Below, in pieces: positions 6,924 to 16,233 of a stretch of 64,000 nt of DNA. Positions within the stretch are counted from its first letter, which is position 1; each line of letters opens with the position of its first letter. The notes beneath the pieces were generated by a model that saw only the letters and a list, made by a program, of their open reading frames with translations, was not told the DNA's origin and ran no database searches. The DNA comes from an uncultured Spirochaetota bacterium (GTDB taxonomy: Bacteria; Spirochaetota; Spirochaetia; Treponematales; Rectinemataceae): NCBI GenBank assembly GCA_903821875.1, contig CAIJMU010000193.1, positions 1-64,000 on the forward strand, given 5' to 3'. Made by a program: the position numbers and the translations under genes.

Positions 6924-8589
6924 GGCGGCGGAAGACGCAGCTTTCGACATGGGACAGACCATATATTAAGGCAGCAAAAATGACCACAGCGAGGGCTAAG
7001 GCCAGACGCGGGCCCAGCTCGGCGAGCGCGAGCGAGGGCAGGCCTGCGAAAAACCTCATCGAGGCCGAAAGGCAGTCGAGGAGAAAACCCTCGACCGGTG
7101 CAGTGACAAAGGCAGCGACAGGGACGAGGGCGACCACCAGGGTGCCGACCAGCCCGAAAATCATGAGGAACTCGACCAGGGGGCCGGTCAGGACCGTCGC
7201 GAGGATGCCGACTGGCTGGAATACGCCGAAATTGAGGGCGATCCAGGAAGCAGTGGCAGCCTGGGCAGCGAGGGCAGCTGCCAGGGGGCGCGCAAGCGGA
7301 GGCGGACAGAAGGGTGCGAGCGCGTGCTCGAAACGTGGGGAAAGGACCGCAAGGCCCGTCACAGCCAGATAGGAGAGGGCAAAGCCCGCCTCCCGGAGGC
7401 TCCCTGGGGCGATGAGGGCGTGAACCACAAAACAAAGCCCCAGGAGGGCGCGCCCCTCTTGGGGGCGGTCACCGAGGGTCACGAGCGCAGCGAGGGCAAA
7501 GGCCACGAGGGCACGGAGAAGGGAGGGGCCGGGCCCCACGACAGCCGTATACGCCGCCACAAGAATAAGGGCTGGCACGAGGGCCCGCCGCCGACCGATG
7601 AGGGGCCCGAGTAGGGTAACCAGTCCCGCAGCGATGAGGGCGAGGTGCTGGCCCGAGAGGGCGAGCACGTGGGCACAGCCCGCGTTCTTGAAGGCCGCAG
7701 CGTCGGCTGGAGAAAGCCCGTCCGTCCAGCCCGACAGGAGGGCCAGAAGGAGCCCCCGCCGGTCGGCGAGCAGCTGCCGGCGCTGGTCGACAGGTGTCGG
7801 AGCGGCCGGCTGCGTGGCAAATTGCCGCAACGCGGGGGAGGACGCGGCTGGGGCCGGACGCGAAGCAGCAGCTGGGCCAGCGGGCGAGGCCGCGGGCGGG
7901 GTCGCCGGATCGAGGACGCGCCCGATCGCTGCGAGGAAGGCCTCGCGGAGGCCTGAGCGGAACTCCGCGACTTCGCTCCCCCTGTCGAGTATCGCCAAGT
8001 CGCGGCTGTCAGCCACTAGGAGGCCCGGGCTCGCCACCCGCCCTTCAACCTGGACGCGGCTCCCCGAAGCCAGGGCTTTTCCCCCACGCACAAGGACCCT
8101 GAGCTCACCGTAGCCCCGCCTCGGCACGATGGATTCGCAGGAACCGCCTATCCCGGCCCCCGCCAGGCGCAGCCGCCCCACCTCAAGGTCGAGGATCCTG
8201 AAGCCGTTCCTCGCTGGTCGCGAGTCGGACACAAGCCTGCCCTCGACGCCCACAATGCCGAGCCTCCGCAGCCCGGGGGAAGCTGCGGCATCAGCCCTGG
8301 CTCGGCTGATGGCGGGAGTAGCTTCGGTGCCGACCGGACTCTGCCCTGCTTCCCGAGCCGCAAGGAGCAGACCGAAGGCTGCGCCGAAGGCAAAGGCCGC
8401 GAGCTGGGTGTAGCGGAAACCCCTGTAACCGGCCACGCGAAGTGCGATGACTGCGAGGGCCAAAAGGATCGAGGATGCCCAGAGGATCCGCCAGTCGAGA
8501 AGGAGTGGATAGAAGCTGGCTGCCGCTCCGAGGGCGAACCACCAGGCTGGAATAAAGCGGACTGGGAGCCTGTCGAAGAATGCCTTCAC
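6886..8589 (-). CDS. comEC: ComEC/Rec2-type competence membrane protein, no metallo-beta-lactamase domain
   Basis: A 567-residue polytopic membrane protein. The N-terminal membrane/OB part (about residues 1-230) is followed by a Pro/Ala-rich linker and the Competence core with the hallmark 'HVLALSGQHLALIAAGL', then 'GPGPSLLRALVAFAL' and several hydrophobic segments. ComEC forms the inner-membrane channel for single-stranded DNA in natural transformation. The C-terminal metallo-beta-lactamase nuclease domain found in many long ComEC proteins is absent, as in the shorter class. The GTG start at 8589 follows GGAGG at 4 bases. No other competence gene is seen in this window. Confidence 0.88.
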   Translation of the reverse strand: MKAFFDRLPVRFIPAWWFALGAAASFYPLLLDWRILWASSILLALAVIALRVAGYRGFRYTQLAAFAFGAAFGLLLAAREAGQSPVGTEATPAISRARADAAASPGLRRLGIVGVEGRLVSDSRPARNGFRILDLEVGRLRLAGAGIGGSCESIVPRRGYGELRVLVRGGKALASGSRVQVEGRVASPGLLVADSRDLAILDRGSEVAEFRSGLREAFLAAIGRVLDPATPPAASPAGPAAASRPAPAASSPALRQFATQPAAPTPVDQRRQLLADRRGLLLALLSGWTDGLSPADAAAFKNAGCAHVLALSGQHLALIAAGLVTLLGPLIGRRRALVPALILVAAYTAVVGPGPSLLRALVAFALAALVTLGDRPQEGRALLGLCFVVHALIAPGSLREAGFALSYLAVTGLAVLSPRFEHALAPFCPPPLARPLAAALAAQAATASWIALNFGVFQPVGILATVLTGPLVEFLMIFGLVGTLVVALVPVAAFVTAPVEGFLLDCLSASMRFFAGLPSLALAELGPRLALALAVVIFAALIYGLSHVESCVFRRHASAPSRRKAGL

Positions 8590-8647
8590 CTTGCCTCCGA
8601 TGGGGGTCGGAGCTGCTCAAGGTTCCAGGATCACTCGTGCTGCGGGA

Positions 8648-9838
8648 TTACCACTTGAGCTTCTGCAGGGCAGACCTCGCCGCGTTTTTCACCGACTCTG
8701 GATAACGGAGGTACCCCACGTAGAGGAGGTAGTCAAAGGCAACCTTGTCGCCGAGGTTGCCGAGGGCGTCGATGACTCCGAGGAGCATGGCATCATCGAA
8801 GGGTTTGCCGGCCTCGGTCTGGGCATTGATCAGCTGGAGTTGCAGCGCAAGAGCCTGGGCCGCATCCGTGGAACCCATGACTCCAAGGCAGGACACCGCA
8901 TCCAGGAGCTCGGAGGCAGCACCCTTGCCGTCGTTGTACTCTGCCAAAAGGATGCGGAAATTTCTGATGGCCAGAGGGGCCGCCTTCTGCCATTTGAGGT
9001 CGCGGATCGTAGTGGTCGCCTTGGCCCGGAGCGCGTGGATGGATACAAGGTCGGCAGTGGCCTCCCCCTCCCAGGCGAGCCCCGCCGAGAGCGCGGATTC
9101 CGCAAGGCGGCCCCGATCGTCCGGGCCCAGGGCGCTGCCACCAAATCCGATATCGAGGGCGGCGGCCTTTTCAACCGGCGTACCCTTGATAAGGGCATCC
9201 TCAAGCCAGGTCCTAAGATCGCCCCGGATTGCGACCATGGACGCAACCGACTTGGTCGCGATGGCCGGGTTCGGTGCGGATACTACCCCCGAGAACAGGA
9301 CAGGCCAGGCGCTGGTATCGCGCATCGTCCCGAGGGCCTCGACCGCTGCTTCGAGAGCCGCGTATTCCGGCGTGCCTCCAGACCTGTACTGACTGAGCTG
9401 GGTCTGGGAAAAAGCAACGAGATCGGTCACTGTCTTAGGTATGCCAATGCCCGCCCTGGCATAGGCGGTAACCGCTGCTGCCCGAATCTCGACATCGCCC
9501 GGGTAGATCTGGAATACGCTCCAGATGTCAGGTGCTCCCTTGGGCCAGGCGCTCTCCCCCGCCTTCTTTACTGCGAGGAGGGCCAGGTCGCGGAGCTGGG
9601 AGTCCCCTGCCAGCAGGGCCGCATTGTCGAGGACAAAGCGCATCGCCGTATCGTACAGCGGCCCCAGATCCTGACCCACGGTGACCTTCCCGGCCTCCTT
9701 TATGAGCTCGAGCTTCGTCGTGAGGCTCGACCGCGCGAAGTTGCGCTGGTAGGTGAGTATCACTGATCCGGAATCCTGGGCCGCAGCGATTCCGGCACAG
9801 GCGAAGAGTATGGCAAGCAATGACGCCTTGAGTTTCAT
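8648..9838 (-). CDS. Exported HEAT-like repeat protein
   Basis: A 396-residue protein with a signal peptide ending near A-A-A-Q (about residue 20) and an almost entirely alpha-helical remainder. Paired helices resemble HEAT repeats, for example 'DSQLRDLALLAVKKAG', 'DVEIRAAAVTAYARAGI', 'ALEAAVEALGTM' and the C-terminal 'PESVKNAARSALQKLKW'. No catalytic motif is visible. The ATG at 9838 with an upstream AGGGGG is preferred over the more upstream start at 9862, because the signal peptide begins there. Probably a periplasmic scaffold. It is 29 bases downstream of the PilZ gene, in the same direction. Confidence 0.7.
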   Translation of the reverse strand: MKLKASLLAILFACAGIAAAQDSGSVILTYQRNFARSSLTTKLELIKEAGKVTVGQDLGPLYDTAMRFVLDNAALLAGDSQLRDLALLAVKKAGESAWPKGAPDIWSVFQIYPGDVEIRAAAVTAYARAGIGIPKTVTDLVAFSQTQLSQYRSGGTPEYAALEAAVEALGTMRDTSAWPVLFSGVVSAPNPAIATKSVASMVAIRGDLRTWLEDALIKGTPVEKAAALDIGFGGSALGPDDRGRLAESALSAGLAWEGEATADLVSIHALRAKATTTIRDLKWQKAAPLAIRNFRILLAEYNDGKGAASELLDAVSCLGVMGSTDAAQALALQLQLINAQTEAGKPFDDAMLLGVIDALGNLGDKVAFDYLLYVGYLRYPESVKNAARSALQKLKW

Positions 9839-9867
9839 CCGACCCCCTGGACTAGTACGCACGCAGC

Positions 9868-10887
9868 CTAGCCCCCCGCTTCAGTTTGTGGATTTTTTGT
9901 GACTGTATTCGCCCCGTAGACAAAGGTCCGTATGGCATTCCTGGTCCTGGGGCTCGGGGAAACCGCCTGGATATGGAGGGTGGATTGATTGGCATTGCGA
10001 TCGAAATCGATGCTCTTGACTGTGCCGCACATTACTATCTGCCGGGTGCCGAGGGAAAACTGGGCCTTCACGAGGAGACCCTCCTTTGCCTTCCCACCGA
10101 TGGCTATGGCGAAGCCGTCTTCGGAAAGGTCAGCGAGCCGTGCTCGGAATCCCGGCCGGAGTTCGGGCTTTTCAAAGGCCCCCTCGATGCGATTGAGTAG
10201 GTAGAGGAAGGCAGGAATGGTCGTCTTGGCGCGCACTGACATTCGCTTCTGCGTCCGAAGGAGGGATTCAGAATGGGCGATATGGATCACCGGCACCCCT
10301 CCCATGCGGAGATCGTCGAGTACAAAGGAATCGAACACGTAGCCCGCGTCGTCCCTGCGCCAGAAATACACGGAAACCCGTCTGCTGTTCCACAAAAAGC
10401 CGGCCGGCAACCTTACACCAATCGGCCACGAGACAACGAGGAAGCGCGGGTTGTTGCTGACTACGGTCGCGTGGAAGACACCTAGACCTTCCACCAGGAT
10501 GCGCATGCGCTGCCCGAGCGGCATCTGGCGGCTCGACTTGACGCCTTTCTTGTAGCGGGGCTGCTCGAACTCGAGGCGTTTTCGCAGGCCATACAGCTTG
10601 TCCAGGAGGCCCGAGAGCTCCTTGCTGCGTTCCACATCTGCGCCGCCTATCGAGGCTATCGCGCGATCGAGGTCGAGCGCCGAGGAAAACAGCTTGCCAG
10701 GATCGTCGATGTCCGCAGCCACGGCTGCCTCATGGAGCCTGCCTGCCTCCATGGGGGATAGGCCGCTCTGAAGGGCCTTCGCCATGAACTCGATGATGCC
10801 CATCCTCTTGCCGCCCTTCAGGAAAAGGACAAGCGTGACGAGTGCGAGGAGGAGCGCCACGACAACGATAATTGCAAGCGACGGCAT
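9868..10887 (-). CDS. Membrane-anchored PilZ-domain c-di-GMP receptor
   Basis: A 339-residue protein with one N-terminal transmembrane helix (about residues 3-22), a helical linker, a YcgR-N-like beta domain, and a C-terminal PilZ domain. The two c-di-GMP-binding motifs are present: R-x3-R in 'QKRMSVRAKT' and D-x-S-x-x-G in 'ADLSEDGFAI'. It should therefore bind c-di-GMP; the output is unknown but many spirochaete PilZ proteins affect motility. The start at 10887 (ATG, weak AGGGA upstream) places the membrane helix at the N-terminus. A sigma-70-like promoter lies about 60 bases upstream. The GGDEF protein at 20569 is a possible c-di-GMP source. Confidence 0.82.
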   Translation of the reverse strand: MPSLAIIVVVALLLALVTLVLFLKGGKRMGIIEFMAKALQSGLSPMEAGRLHEAAVAADIDDPGKLFSSALDLDRAIASIGGADVERSKELSGLLDKLYGLRKRLEFEQPRYKKGVKSSRQMPLGQRMRILVEGLGVFHATVVSNNPRFLVVSWPIGVRLPAGFLWNSRRVSVYFWRRDDAGYVFDSFVLDDLRMGGVPVIHIAHSESLLRTQKRMSVRAKTTIPAFLYLLNRIEGAFEKPELRPGFRARLADLSEDGFAIAIGGKAKEGLLVKAQFSLGTRQIVMCGTVKSIDFDRNANQSTLHIQAVSPSPRTRNAIRTFVYGANTVTKNPQTEAGG

Positions 10888-10949
10888 GATCCCTGGATTC
10901 CCGCTTTCACTGCGTACTGGAATGGGCGGTCCCACCGGACCCTCATCCC

Positions 10950-10977
10950 AGTATACACCTACCGACGGCAGCGGCAA
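10950..10977 (-). promoter_or_regulatory. Sigma-70-type promoter for the PilZ gene
   Basis: Read leftward: TTGCCG (-35), a 16-base spacer, TATACT (-10). It lies in the 159-base divergent gap between the PilZ gene and the CPBP protease gene. No operator-like repeat is evident. Confidence 0.5.
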
Positions 10978-11046
10978 AATAGAGGCGATGGAAATATCCC
11001 CTGCTGGATGGCTACAGCAAAATGACCACAGCGGCCTGGAGGCATG

Positions 11047-11778
11047 ATGGTGGAATTGCCTGACAATTCCGGAGACGGACGGAGAGGGGACCGCTGTGCC
11101 CTGGCTGAGGCCGGTCTCCTCTACCTGGTCCTCTGGCTGAGGTTTCCGCCTGGTAGCTCTGGATCGTCTTCCTTGGGACCAGACAACCCTTCCTACCACC
11201 TCGCCCTCATTTTCTCCCTCCTGCCCTGCTGCGCCTACGTCCTGTTCCGAATGATCCAGTCAGGAGGCCTTTCTGGCTTCGGAGTCGAAGCCAGGGTGAA
11301 GCCGCGCGACATCGCTGGAGCGGTGATCCTCGCCCTCCTCCTCGGACTCCTGGCATCCCTGCCCGCCTTCCTGTCACGGCTTGCTGGCGCCGCAGGCTTC
11401 CCCGGATCTGCCAATCCCCTCCTTGACTCCCTGGGACGGCCCGAGCTCCCCCCCTGGTTTTTCCTGCCCCTGATCGCCCTGGCCGCCCTGGCCACTGGCT
11501 ACGCCGAGGAGTTGTTCTTCCGCTTCTGGTTGCCCCGCCGGCTAACGCAGGGGGGCCTTGGGGAAGGCGCTGCCATTGTCCTCTCTGCCCTGATGTTCGG
11601 CGCAGCCCATGGCAACCAGGGTCCCCTCGCTGCGGTGGTCGCGACGGCCATGGGGGGACTCCTCTCCCTCCGGAAACGCGGAGGCGGAAGCTGGCACGAA
11701 CTGGCACTCGGCCACGCACTCTACGATTTTGCGGTCCTCATGATGGTCCTCTATCCCCGGGGACTGGGCATCGCGTAA
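11047..11778 (+). CDS. CPBP-family intramembrane metalloprotease
   Basis: A protein of about 243 residues with six or more hydrophobic helices and the CPBP/CAAX-protease (Abi) signature. 'YAEELFFRFWL' supplies the E-E-x3-R motif, followed by 'SALMFGAAHG' with the second-motif His and 'GHALYDFAVL' with the third-motif His. The family comprises membrane-embedded glutamic-type peptidases. ATG codons at 11044 and 11047 and a GTG at 11050 compete; the GGAGG at 11038-11042 is too close to the first, so 11047 is used. Divergent from the PilZ gene and 9 bases upstream of a small unknown gene. Confidence 0.85.
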   Translation: MVELPDNSGDGRRGDRCALAEAGLLYLVLWLRFPPGSSGSSSLGPDNPSYHLALIFSLLPCCAYVLFRMIQSGGLSGFGVEARVKPRDIAGAVILALLLGLLASLPAFLSRLAGAAGFPGSANPLLDSLGRPELPPWFFLPLIALAALATGYAEELFFRFWLPRRLTQGGLGEGAAIVLSALMFGAAHGNQGPLAAVVATAMGGLLSLRKRGGGSWHELALGHALYDFAVLMMVLYPRGLGIA

Positions 11779-11787
11779 TATCGCCGC

Positions 11788-12153
11788 ATGCAGCAAAGCG
11801 ACCGCTGGAAACGCCAGGTTTCCGAAACCCTGAAACGCCTCGGCGCAGCTCCCCCGGCACGGAAGGCCGACGCCCTCCGCGACCTGGCTGCCCAGGGCTT
11901 CCGCAACCTGCCCCCGGATTTCATCGCAGCCCTCTTCGAGGGCTTTGCGGCGCGCCTGTCGGCCGGACCGGAGGCGGCATCCGACTGGCTCGGTGCCATC
12001 GGCAGCATTCTCCTTATGGACTATGACGATACGCCCCTGTCCCCGGAGGACTGGGCATCCTTCCGCGACGCCCTCCGCGACGCTTCGGGCGAAATCGACC
12101 TCGAAGTCCTCACCTACGCCATGGCCCTCGTCGTCGAGCGCGGACTGTTGTAG
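11788..12153 (+). CDS. Conserved-looking helical protein of unknown function
   Basis: A 121-residue, acidic, probably all-helical protein with no recognised domain and no membrane or signal segment. Motif-like parts are 'RKADALRDLAAQGFRNLPPDFIAALFEGFAARL' (split here only for description) and 'DDTPLSPEDWASFRDAL'. It lies 9 bases after the CPBP gene. Its stop overlaps the GTG start of the methyltransferase by one base (TAGTG), so the three genes look like one operon. The strong GC3 bias matches the neighbours and supports real coding. Function not assigned. Confidence 0.65.
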   Translation: MQQSDRWKRQVSETLKRLGAAPPARKADALRDLAAQGFRNLPPDFIAALFEGFAARLSAGPEAASDWLGAIGSILLMDYDDTPLSPEDWASFRDALRDASGEIDLEVLTYAMALVVERGLL

Positions 12154-12920
12154 TGGGCGACTGGTTCGAGGATCCCGCCATCTGGGAGCGCTTCGCCTTC
12201 GTCATGTTCGACGGCAAGCGCTGGGGTGAGGTGCCGGCTGTCATCGACGGGATGGATGCCATTCTGGAGAGGGAGGGAGCCCGCCGGATCGGGCCGGGCT
12301 CCAGGGTCCTCGACAGCTGCTGCGGACCAGGGCGGCACAGCCTCGAACTCGCCAAGCGAGGCTGCCTCGTGACAGGCGTCGACCGCATGGAGTCCTACCT
12401 CGAAGCGGCGCGGGAAAGCGCCGCAGCCGACGGGCTGACCATAGACTTCATCAATTCTGACGTCCGCGATTTCGAGGATCCCGCAGCCTTCGACCTCGCC
12501 ATCAACCTCTTCAACAGCTTCGGCTACTTCGCCACGCGCGAGGAGGATTCGGCCTATCTGCGGAGGCTCAGGAAATCCCTCGCTCCGGGCGGCACCCTCA
12601 TCCTGGACTTCATCGGCAAGGAGTGCGCGATCCGCGATTTCATCGAGGGTGAGAGCTTCGAGCGCGAGGGCCGGCAGGTCGTCACCAGCTATACGGTCGG
12701 GGGACCCTGGGAATACCTGGACAACAGCTGGGCGGTGGAAGAGGGAGGGCAGGTCTTCGAGCGCCGATGGCGCCAGCGCCTCTATTCGGCCATCGAGATC
12801 GGCTACGCACTCCGGGAGGCCGGCTTCGACGGAAGCATCAATTATTACGGATCGCCCGAGGGCAAGCCCTACGACGAGAATGCCGAAACCCTCCTCGTTG
12901 TAGCGCGGGCAGGGGCTTAG
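12153..12920 (+). CDS. Class I SAM-dependent methyltransferase
   Basis: A 255-residue cytosolic protein. The SAM-binding core is clear: motif I 'VLDSCCGPGRHSLELAKRG', an acidic end of strand 2 in 'VTGVDRMESYLE', the 'SDVRDFED' loop, and 'FDLAINLFNSFGYF' as motif IV. The C-terminal part carries small strands typical of small-molecule methyltransferases. The substrate cannot be told. The GTG start overlaps the preceding stop by one base, indicating translational coupling. Confidence 0.85.
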   Translation: MGDWFEDPAIWERFAFVMFDGKRWGEVPAVIDGMDAILEREGARRIGPGSRVLDSCCGPGRHSLELAKRGCLVTGVDRMESYLEAARESAAADGLTIDFINSDVRDFEDPAAFDLAINLFNSFGYFATREEDSAYLRRLRKSLAPGGTLILDFIGKECAIRDFIEGESFEREGRQVVTSYTVGGPWEYLDNSWAVEEGGQVFERRWRQRLYSAIEIGYALREAGFDGSINYYGSPEGKPYDENAETLLVVARAGA

Positions 12921-12936
12921 CGCCCCGCCTTCGCCA

Positions 12937-13566
12937 TCACGAGCCTCCCACGATGCCGAGCCTCACAAGCCCGTCATAGATGAACTGGACCGAAAGCCCG
13001 GACAAAAGGAGGCCCATGATCCGCTCGATCACCGAGACCCCCGTCTTGCCGAGCACGCGGAGGATGAGGGAACTCGCCGACAGGCTTGCAAACATGGCTG
13101 CAAGGCAGAGCAGGATCGACGCCAGCAGCATGAGGGTGGTCTCGACGTAGGGAGTCGGTCCCGCCGCGAAAACCATTATGGTCGTGATGAGGCCCGGTCC
13201 GGAAATATAGGGGATGGCCAGGGGAAAGACTGCGATCGACTTCGCATAATCTGCCTCTTCCTCCTGGCTCGAGCTCCGCGAATGCTTCGGCTGCCCGAAG
13301 AGCATCTCGATGGAGATGAGGAAGAAGAGAACGCCTCCGGCGACCGAAAAGGCTCCCGGCGAGATGCCGAAAAAGCCCAGCACGAAGCGCCCCGCAAGGA
13401 TGAAGACAGTCATCACAACGAAGGAAATCAGGATAGCCTTGCGTATGGTTGCGCGCTTGGTTGCCTCATCGAGTCCGCCCGCCACCGAGATGAACAGGGG
13501 CACTGCACCGAGTGGATCCATGACCACGAGGATGGTCAGGAAGATCTTCAGGAAGAGTTCGAGCAT
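12937..13566 (-). CDS. MarC-family (UPF0056) integral membrane protein
   Basis: A 209-residue membrane protein with six predicted helices. It shows the MarC-family opening 'ILVVMDPLGAVPLFISVAGG' and the second-half motif 'FPLAIPYISGPGLITTIMV'. Length matches the family (about 200-220). The family's transport function is unproven, despite the name derived from multiple antibiotic resistance. The ATG at 13566 is chosen by alignment to the family start; no clear ribosome binding site is seen. Convergent with the methyltransferase gene and divergent from hrpB. Confidence 0.85.
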   Translation of the reverse strand: MLELFLKIFLTILVVMDPLGAVPLFISVAGGLDEATKRATIRKAILISFVVMTVFILAGRFVLGFFGISPGAFSVAGGVLFFLISIEMLFGQPKHSRSSSQEEEADYAKSIAVFPLAIPYISGPGLITTIMVFAAGPTPYVETTLMLLASILLCLAAMFASLSASSLILRVLGKTGVSVIERIMGLLLSGLSVQFIYDGLVRLGIVGGS

Positions 13567-13646
13567 GGAGAAAGTGTAAGCCTCCGCGAAGACGCGGGCA
13601 AGCGCCGTCGTTGCCATGGAAGCCGCCCCCACCCTACACTCGGCCC

Positions 13647-16220
13647 ATGCCGCCCTCGCCCACCGGCCTCCCCATCGAAGCCTTCCTCCCGGAGATATCC
13701 CAGAGGCTTGCCGCCCGCGGCATCCTGGTCCTTTCGGCGGAACCCGGCGCGGGCAAGACGAGCCTTGTACCCCTCGCCCTCGCCGAGAGACAGGAAAAAG
13801 GCGGCAAGATCCTCGTCGTCGAACCCCGTCGCGTCGCAGCGGTTTCAGCGGCAGCGCGCATGGCCGAACTCGCCGGCTCTGCCGTTGGCGAGCGGATCGG
13901 CTATCGCGTGAAGGGCGAGAGCAGGGCGGGGAGGTCCACGCGCATCGAGGTGGTGACGACAGGCGTCCTTGTGCGAATGCTCGCAGACGATCCCTTCCTC
14001 GAAGGAGCCAGGACGGTCGTCTTCGACGAATTCCACGAGCGCCCCCTCGAGGCCGACCTGGCCCTCGCCCTCGCCCGGGAGGCACGGAAGGCGCGCGGGG
14101 GAGGGCTCGAACTCCTCCTGATGTCGGCCACCTTCGATGGTGGCAAGCTCGCCCAGGCCCTGGACGCCGACTCGATGACTGTTCCCGGAAGGGTCTTTCC
14201 GGTCGAGACGCGGTATGCGGGCGAGGCTCCGCCGCGCGACGGGGAGGCCTTCATCGCGCGGGTGGTCTTCGGGGCGGCTGACAGGGAAGCAGGCGACCTC
14301 CTGGTCTTCCTGCCGGGCATGGCAGAGATCCTCCGCGTCGAGGGCGCCATGGCCAGGGGGGCAGCTGAGCGCGGCATCGAGACCCTCCGGCTTCACGGCT
14401 CGATGCCGCTTTCCGAACAGCGCAGGGCCATCCTGCCCGCCCGGGACGCCGCGCGGAGGATCATCCTGACTACAAGCATTGCCGAGACGAGCCTCACCGT
14501 GCCGCGCGTCGGCGTCGTAGTCGATTCGGGCCTCGCCCGGGGCAGCCGCTACGACCGCCGCAGCGGCCTGAGCAGGCTGGTCACCGCGAGGGAATCGGCC
14601 GACCGGGCCCAGCAGCGTCGTGGCCGCGCCGGGAGGCTCGGGCCAGGCATCTGCATCCGCCTCTGGCCCGAATCCGAGCGCCTGGCCGAGGCAGCCCCGC
14701 CCGAGATCCTCACCGCGGAGCTCTCGGGCCTCGTCCTTGAATGCCTCCTCTGGGGCGCGAAGGAAAGCGGCGACCTCGAATGGCTCGATGCGCCGCCCGT
14801 GCTTGCCTGGAAGGAGGGCCTCGAAACCCTCCACGGTCTCGGCGCCCTTGAGAGGTGGGAGGAGGGGGAACAGGGGCGGTCAGTCCCGAAGCTCAGCGAA
14901 AAGGGCCGTGCGATGGCGGTCCTCGGCACCGAACCACGGCTTGCCGCCCTGGTCCTCGAGGGCGCGGCGCGGGAAGAGGCCCTCCCCGGCTCAGCCGCCC
15001 TCGCCTGCCTCGCCGCAGCCCTGGCCGCCGACGGTAGCGGAGGCAATACTGAAGATTTCGCACAACGCATCGAGACGCTGGCCCGGGGTGGTCAGCTGGC
15101 CGGGAGCGGCCAGCTGGCCGAAAGCGGCCAGGGGGATCCCGCATCCCGCCGCATCCTCGACGAGGCCCGGCGCCTCGCCGTCCGGGCCAGCCTCCCCGCT
15201 TACCCCTCCCCTCTTTCCCCCTCCCCCCTCCCTATCGCATCCCTTTCCGGGCTCTTCGCCTCCGCCTGGCCCGACCGTGTGGCCAGGCGCATGGAAAACT
15301 CCGGGAGTTCGGCGATCTTCGCCATACCCGCGGGCCGCCTCATCAAGGCAGGCGCTGCCCTGGCAGCTTCGCCCTGGATCGTAGTGGTCGAAGCGGACTC
15401 AGGCGAGGCGACGGGCCGCCTCTACTCGGGTCTCGCCTTGGGCGAAAGCGAAGCCCTCGCAGCCCTCCGGCCATTGGTCGAAACCCGGGTCTGCATCGAG
15501 TGGTCGGGACGCTCCTACCGTGCCAGGCGCGAAGGGAGGGCGGGCTCGATCGTCCTTTCCTCGACAGCCCTCGGGGCCCAGGACCGCGGAACGCTGGGCC
15601 AGGCCCTTCTCGGGCGCCTTGTCCGGGAAGGCCTTTCCGCCCTCCTTCCGGACAAGCCCGCCGAAGCCTGGCTGGCGCGCTGGGCCTGGTGGCGGAAACG
15701 CAGTCCCGAACCCCAGCTGCCCTCCTTCGAGGATGCGGAGCTCGCAGGAGATGCTCATAATTGGCTGTTTCCCTTCCTCGACACTTCGCCCAGTGACATC
15801 CTTCCGGGGAGGAGCCTTGTCCAGGCCCTCGAAGGGCGGCTCCCCCGGGCGACCCGCCTGGGCTTCGAGGCCGAAGCCCCCACATCCATCCGCCTCCCCT
15901 CGGGGGTAGAACGGGCCATCGATTATTCGGGAGCCTCGCCGCGCGTGGAAGGCCGCGTCCACGACTTCTATGGCCTGAAGGAGCATCCCCTCATCGCCGG
16001 AGAGCCCCTGGTTATCGCCCTCCTGTCGCCGGCCGGCCGTCCCATCCAGGTCACCGCCGACCTGCCCGGCTTCTGGAAGGGCTCCTGGGCAGAGGCGCGG
16101 AAGGAGCTTCGGGGCCGCTATCCCCGGCATGACTGGCCCCTGGACCCCTCGCTGGCTATTCCGACCAGGCGAAGCCTGAAAGCTGGCCCCTCCTCCATTG
16201 GAGGATCGGCGCGGGAATAG
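13647..16220 (+). CDS. hrpB: HrpB-type ATP-dependent DExH helicase
   Basis: An 857-residue helicase of the DEAH/HrpB group. Motif I is 'AEPGAGKTS' (Lys37), motif II 'FDEFHER' (about residue 127), motif III 'LLMSATFDG', and motif VI 'QRRGRAGRLGPG'. The helicase-associated and HrpB C-terminal domains follow, with 'KEHPLIAGEPLVIALLSPAGRP' near the end being family-typical. The cellular role of HrpB is poorly defined. The ATG at 13647 is chosen over the TTG at 13611 because family homology starts shortly after it. A short in-frame repeat lies in the linker near residue 485-495. Length is slightly above the usual ~820. Confidence 0.88.
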   Translation: MPPSPTGLPIEAFLPEISQRLAARGILVLSAEPGAGKTSLVPLALAERQEKGGKILVVEPRRVAAVSAAARMAELAGSAVGERIGYRVKGESRAGRSTRIEVVTTGVLVRMLADDPFLEGARTVVFDEFHERPLEADLALALAREARKARGGGLELLLMSATFDGGKLAQALDADSMTVPGRVFPVETRYAGEAPPRDGEAFIARVVFGAADREAGDLLVFLPGMAEILRVEGAMARGAAERGIETLRLHGSMPLSEQRRAILPARDAARRIILTTSIAETSLTVPRVGVVVDSGLARGSRYDRRSGLSRLVTARESADRAQQRRGRAGRLGPGICIRLWPESERLAEAAPPEILTAELSGLVLECLLWGAKESGDLEWLDAPPVLAWKEGLETLHGLGALERWEEGEQGRSVPKLSEKGRAMAVLGTEPRLAALVLEGAAREEALPGSAALACLAAALAADGSGGNTEDFAQRIETLARGGQLAGSGQLAESGQGDPASRRILDEARRLAVRASLPAYPSPLSPSPLPIASLSGLFASAWPDRVARRMENSGSSAIFAIPAGRLIKAGAALAASPWIVVVEADSGEATGRLYSGLALGESEALAALRPLVETRVCIEWSGRSYRARREGRAGSIVLSSTALGAQDRGTLGQALLGRLVREGLSALLPDKPAEAWLARWAWWRKRSPEPQLPSFEDAELAGDAHNWLFPFLDTSPSDILPGRSLVQALEGRLPRATRLGFEAEAPTSIRLPSGVERAIDYSGASPRVEGRVHDFYGLKEHPLIAGEPLVIALLSPAGRPIQVTADLPGFWKGSWAEARKELRGRYPRHDWPLDPSLAIPTRRSLKAGPSSIGGSARE
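15090..15131. repeat. In-frame 18-bp repeat in hrpB
   Basis: About 2.3 copies of an 18-base unit built around GGCCAGCTGGCCG(A/G)(A/G)AGC. It encodes G-G-Q-L-A-G-S-G-Q-L-A-E-S-G-Q in a linker and keeps the frame. Confidence 0.7.
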
Positions 16221-16233
16221 TACATTCATCCCT

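Noticed and set aside
13845-14834. 329-codon minus-strand frame opposite hrpB
   Set aside because: Mirror frame of hrpB; composition follows from high GC3 on the plus strand.
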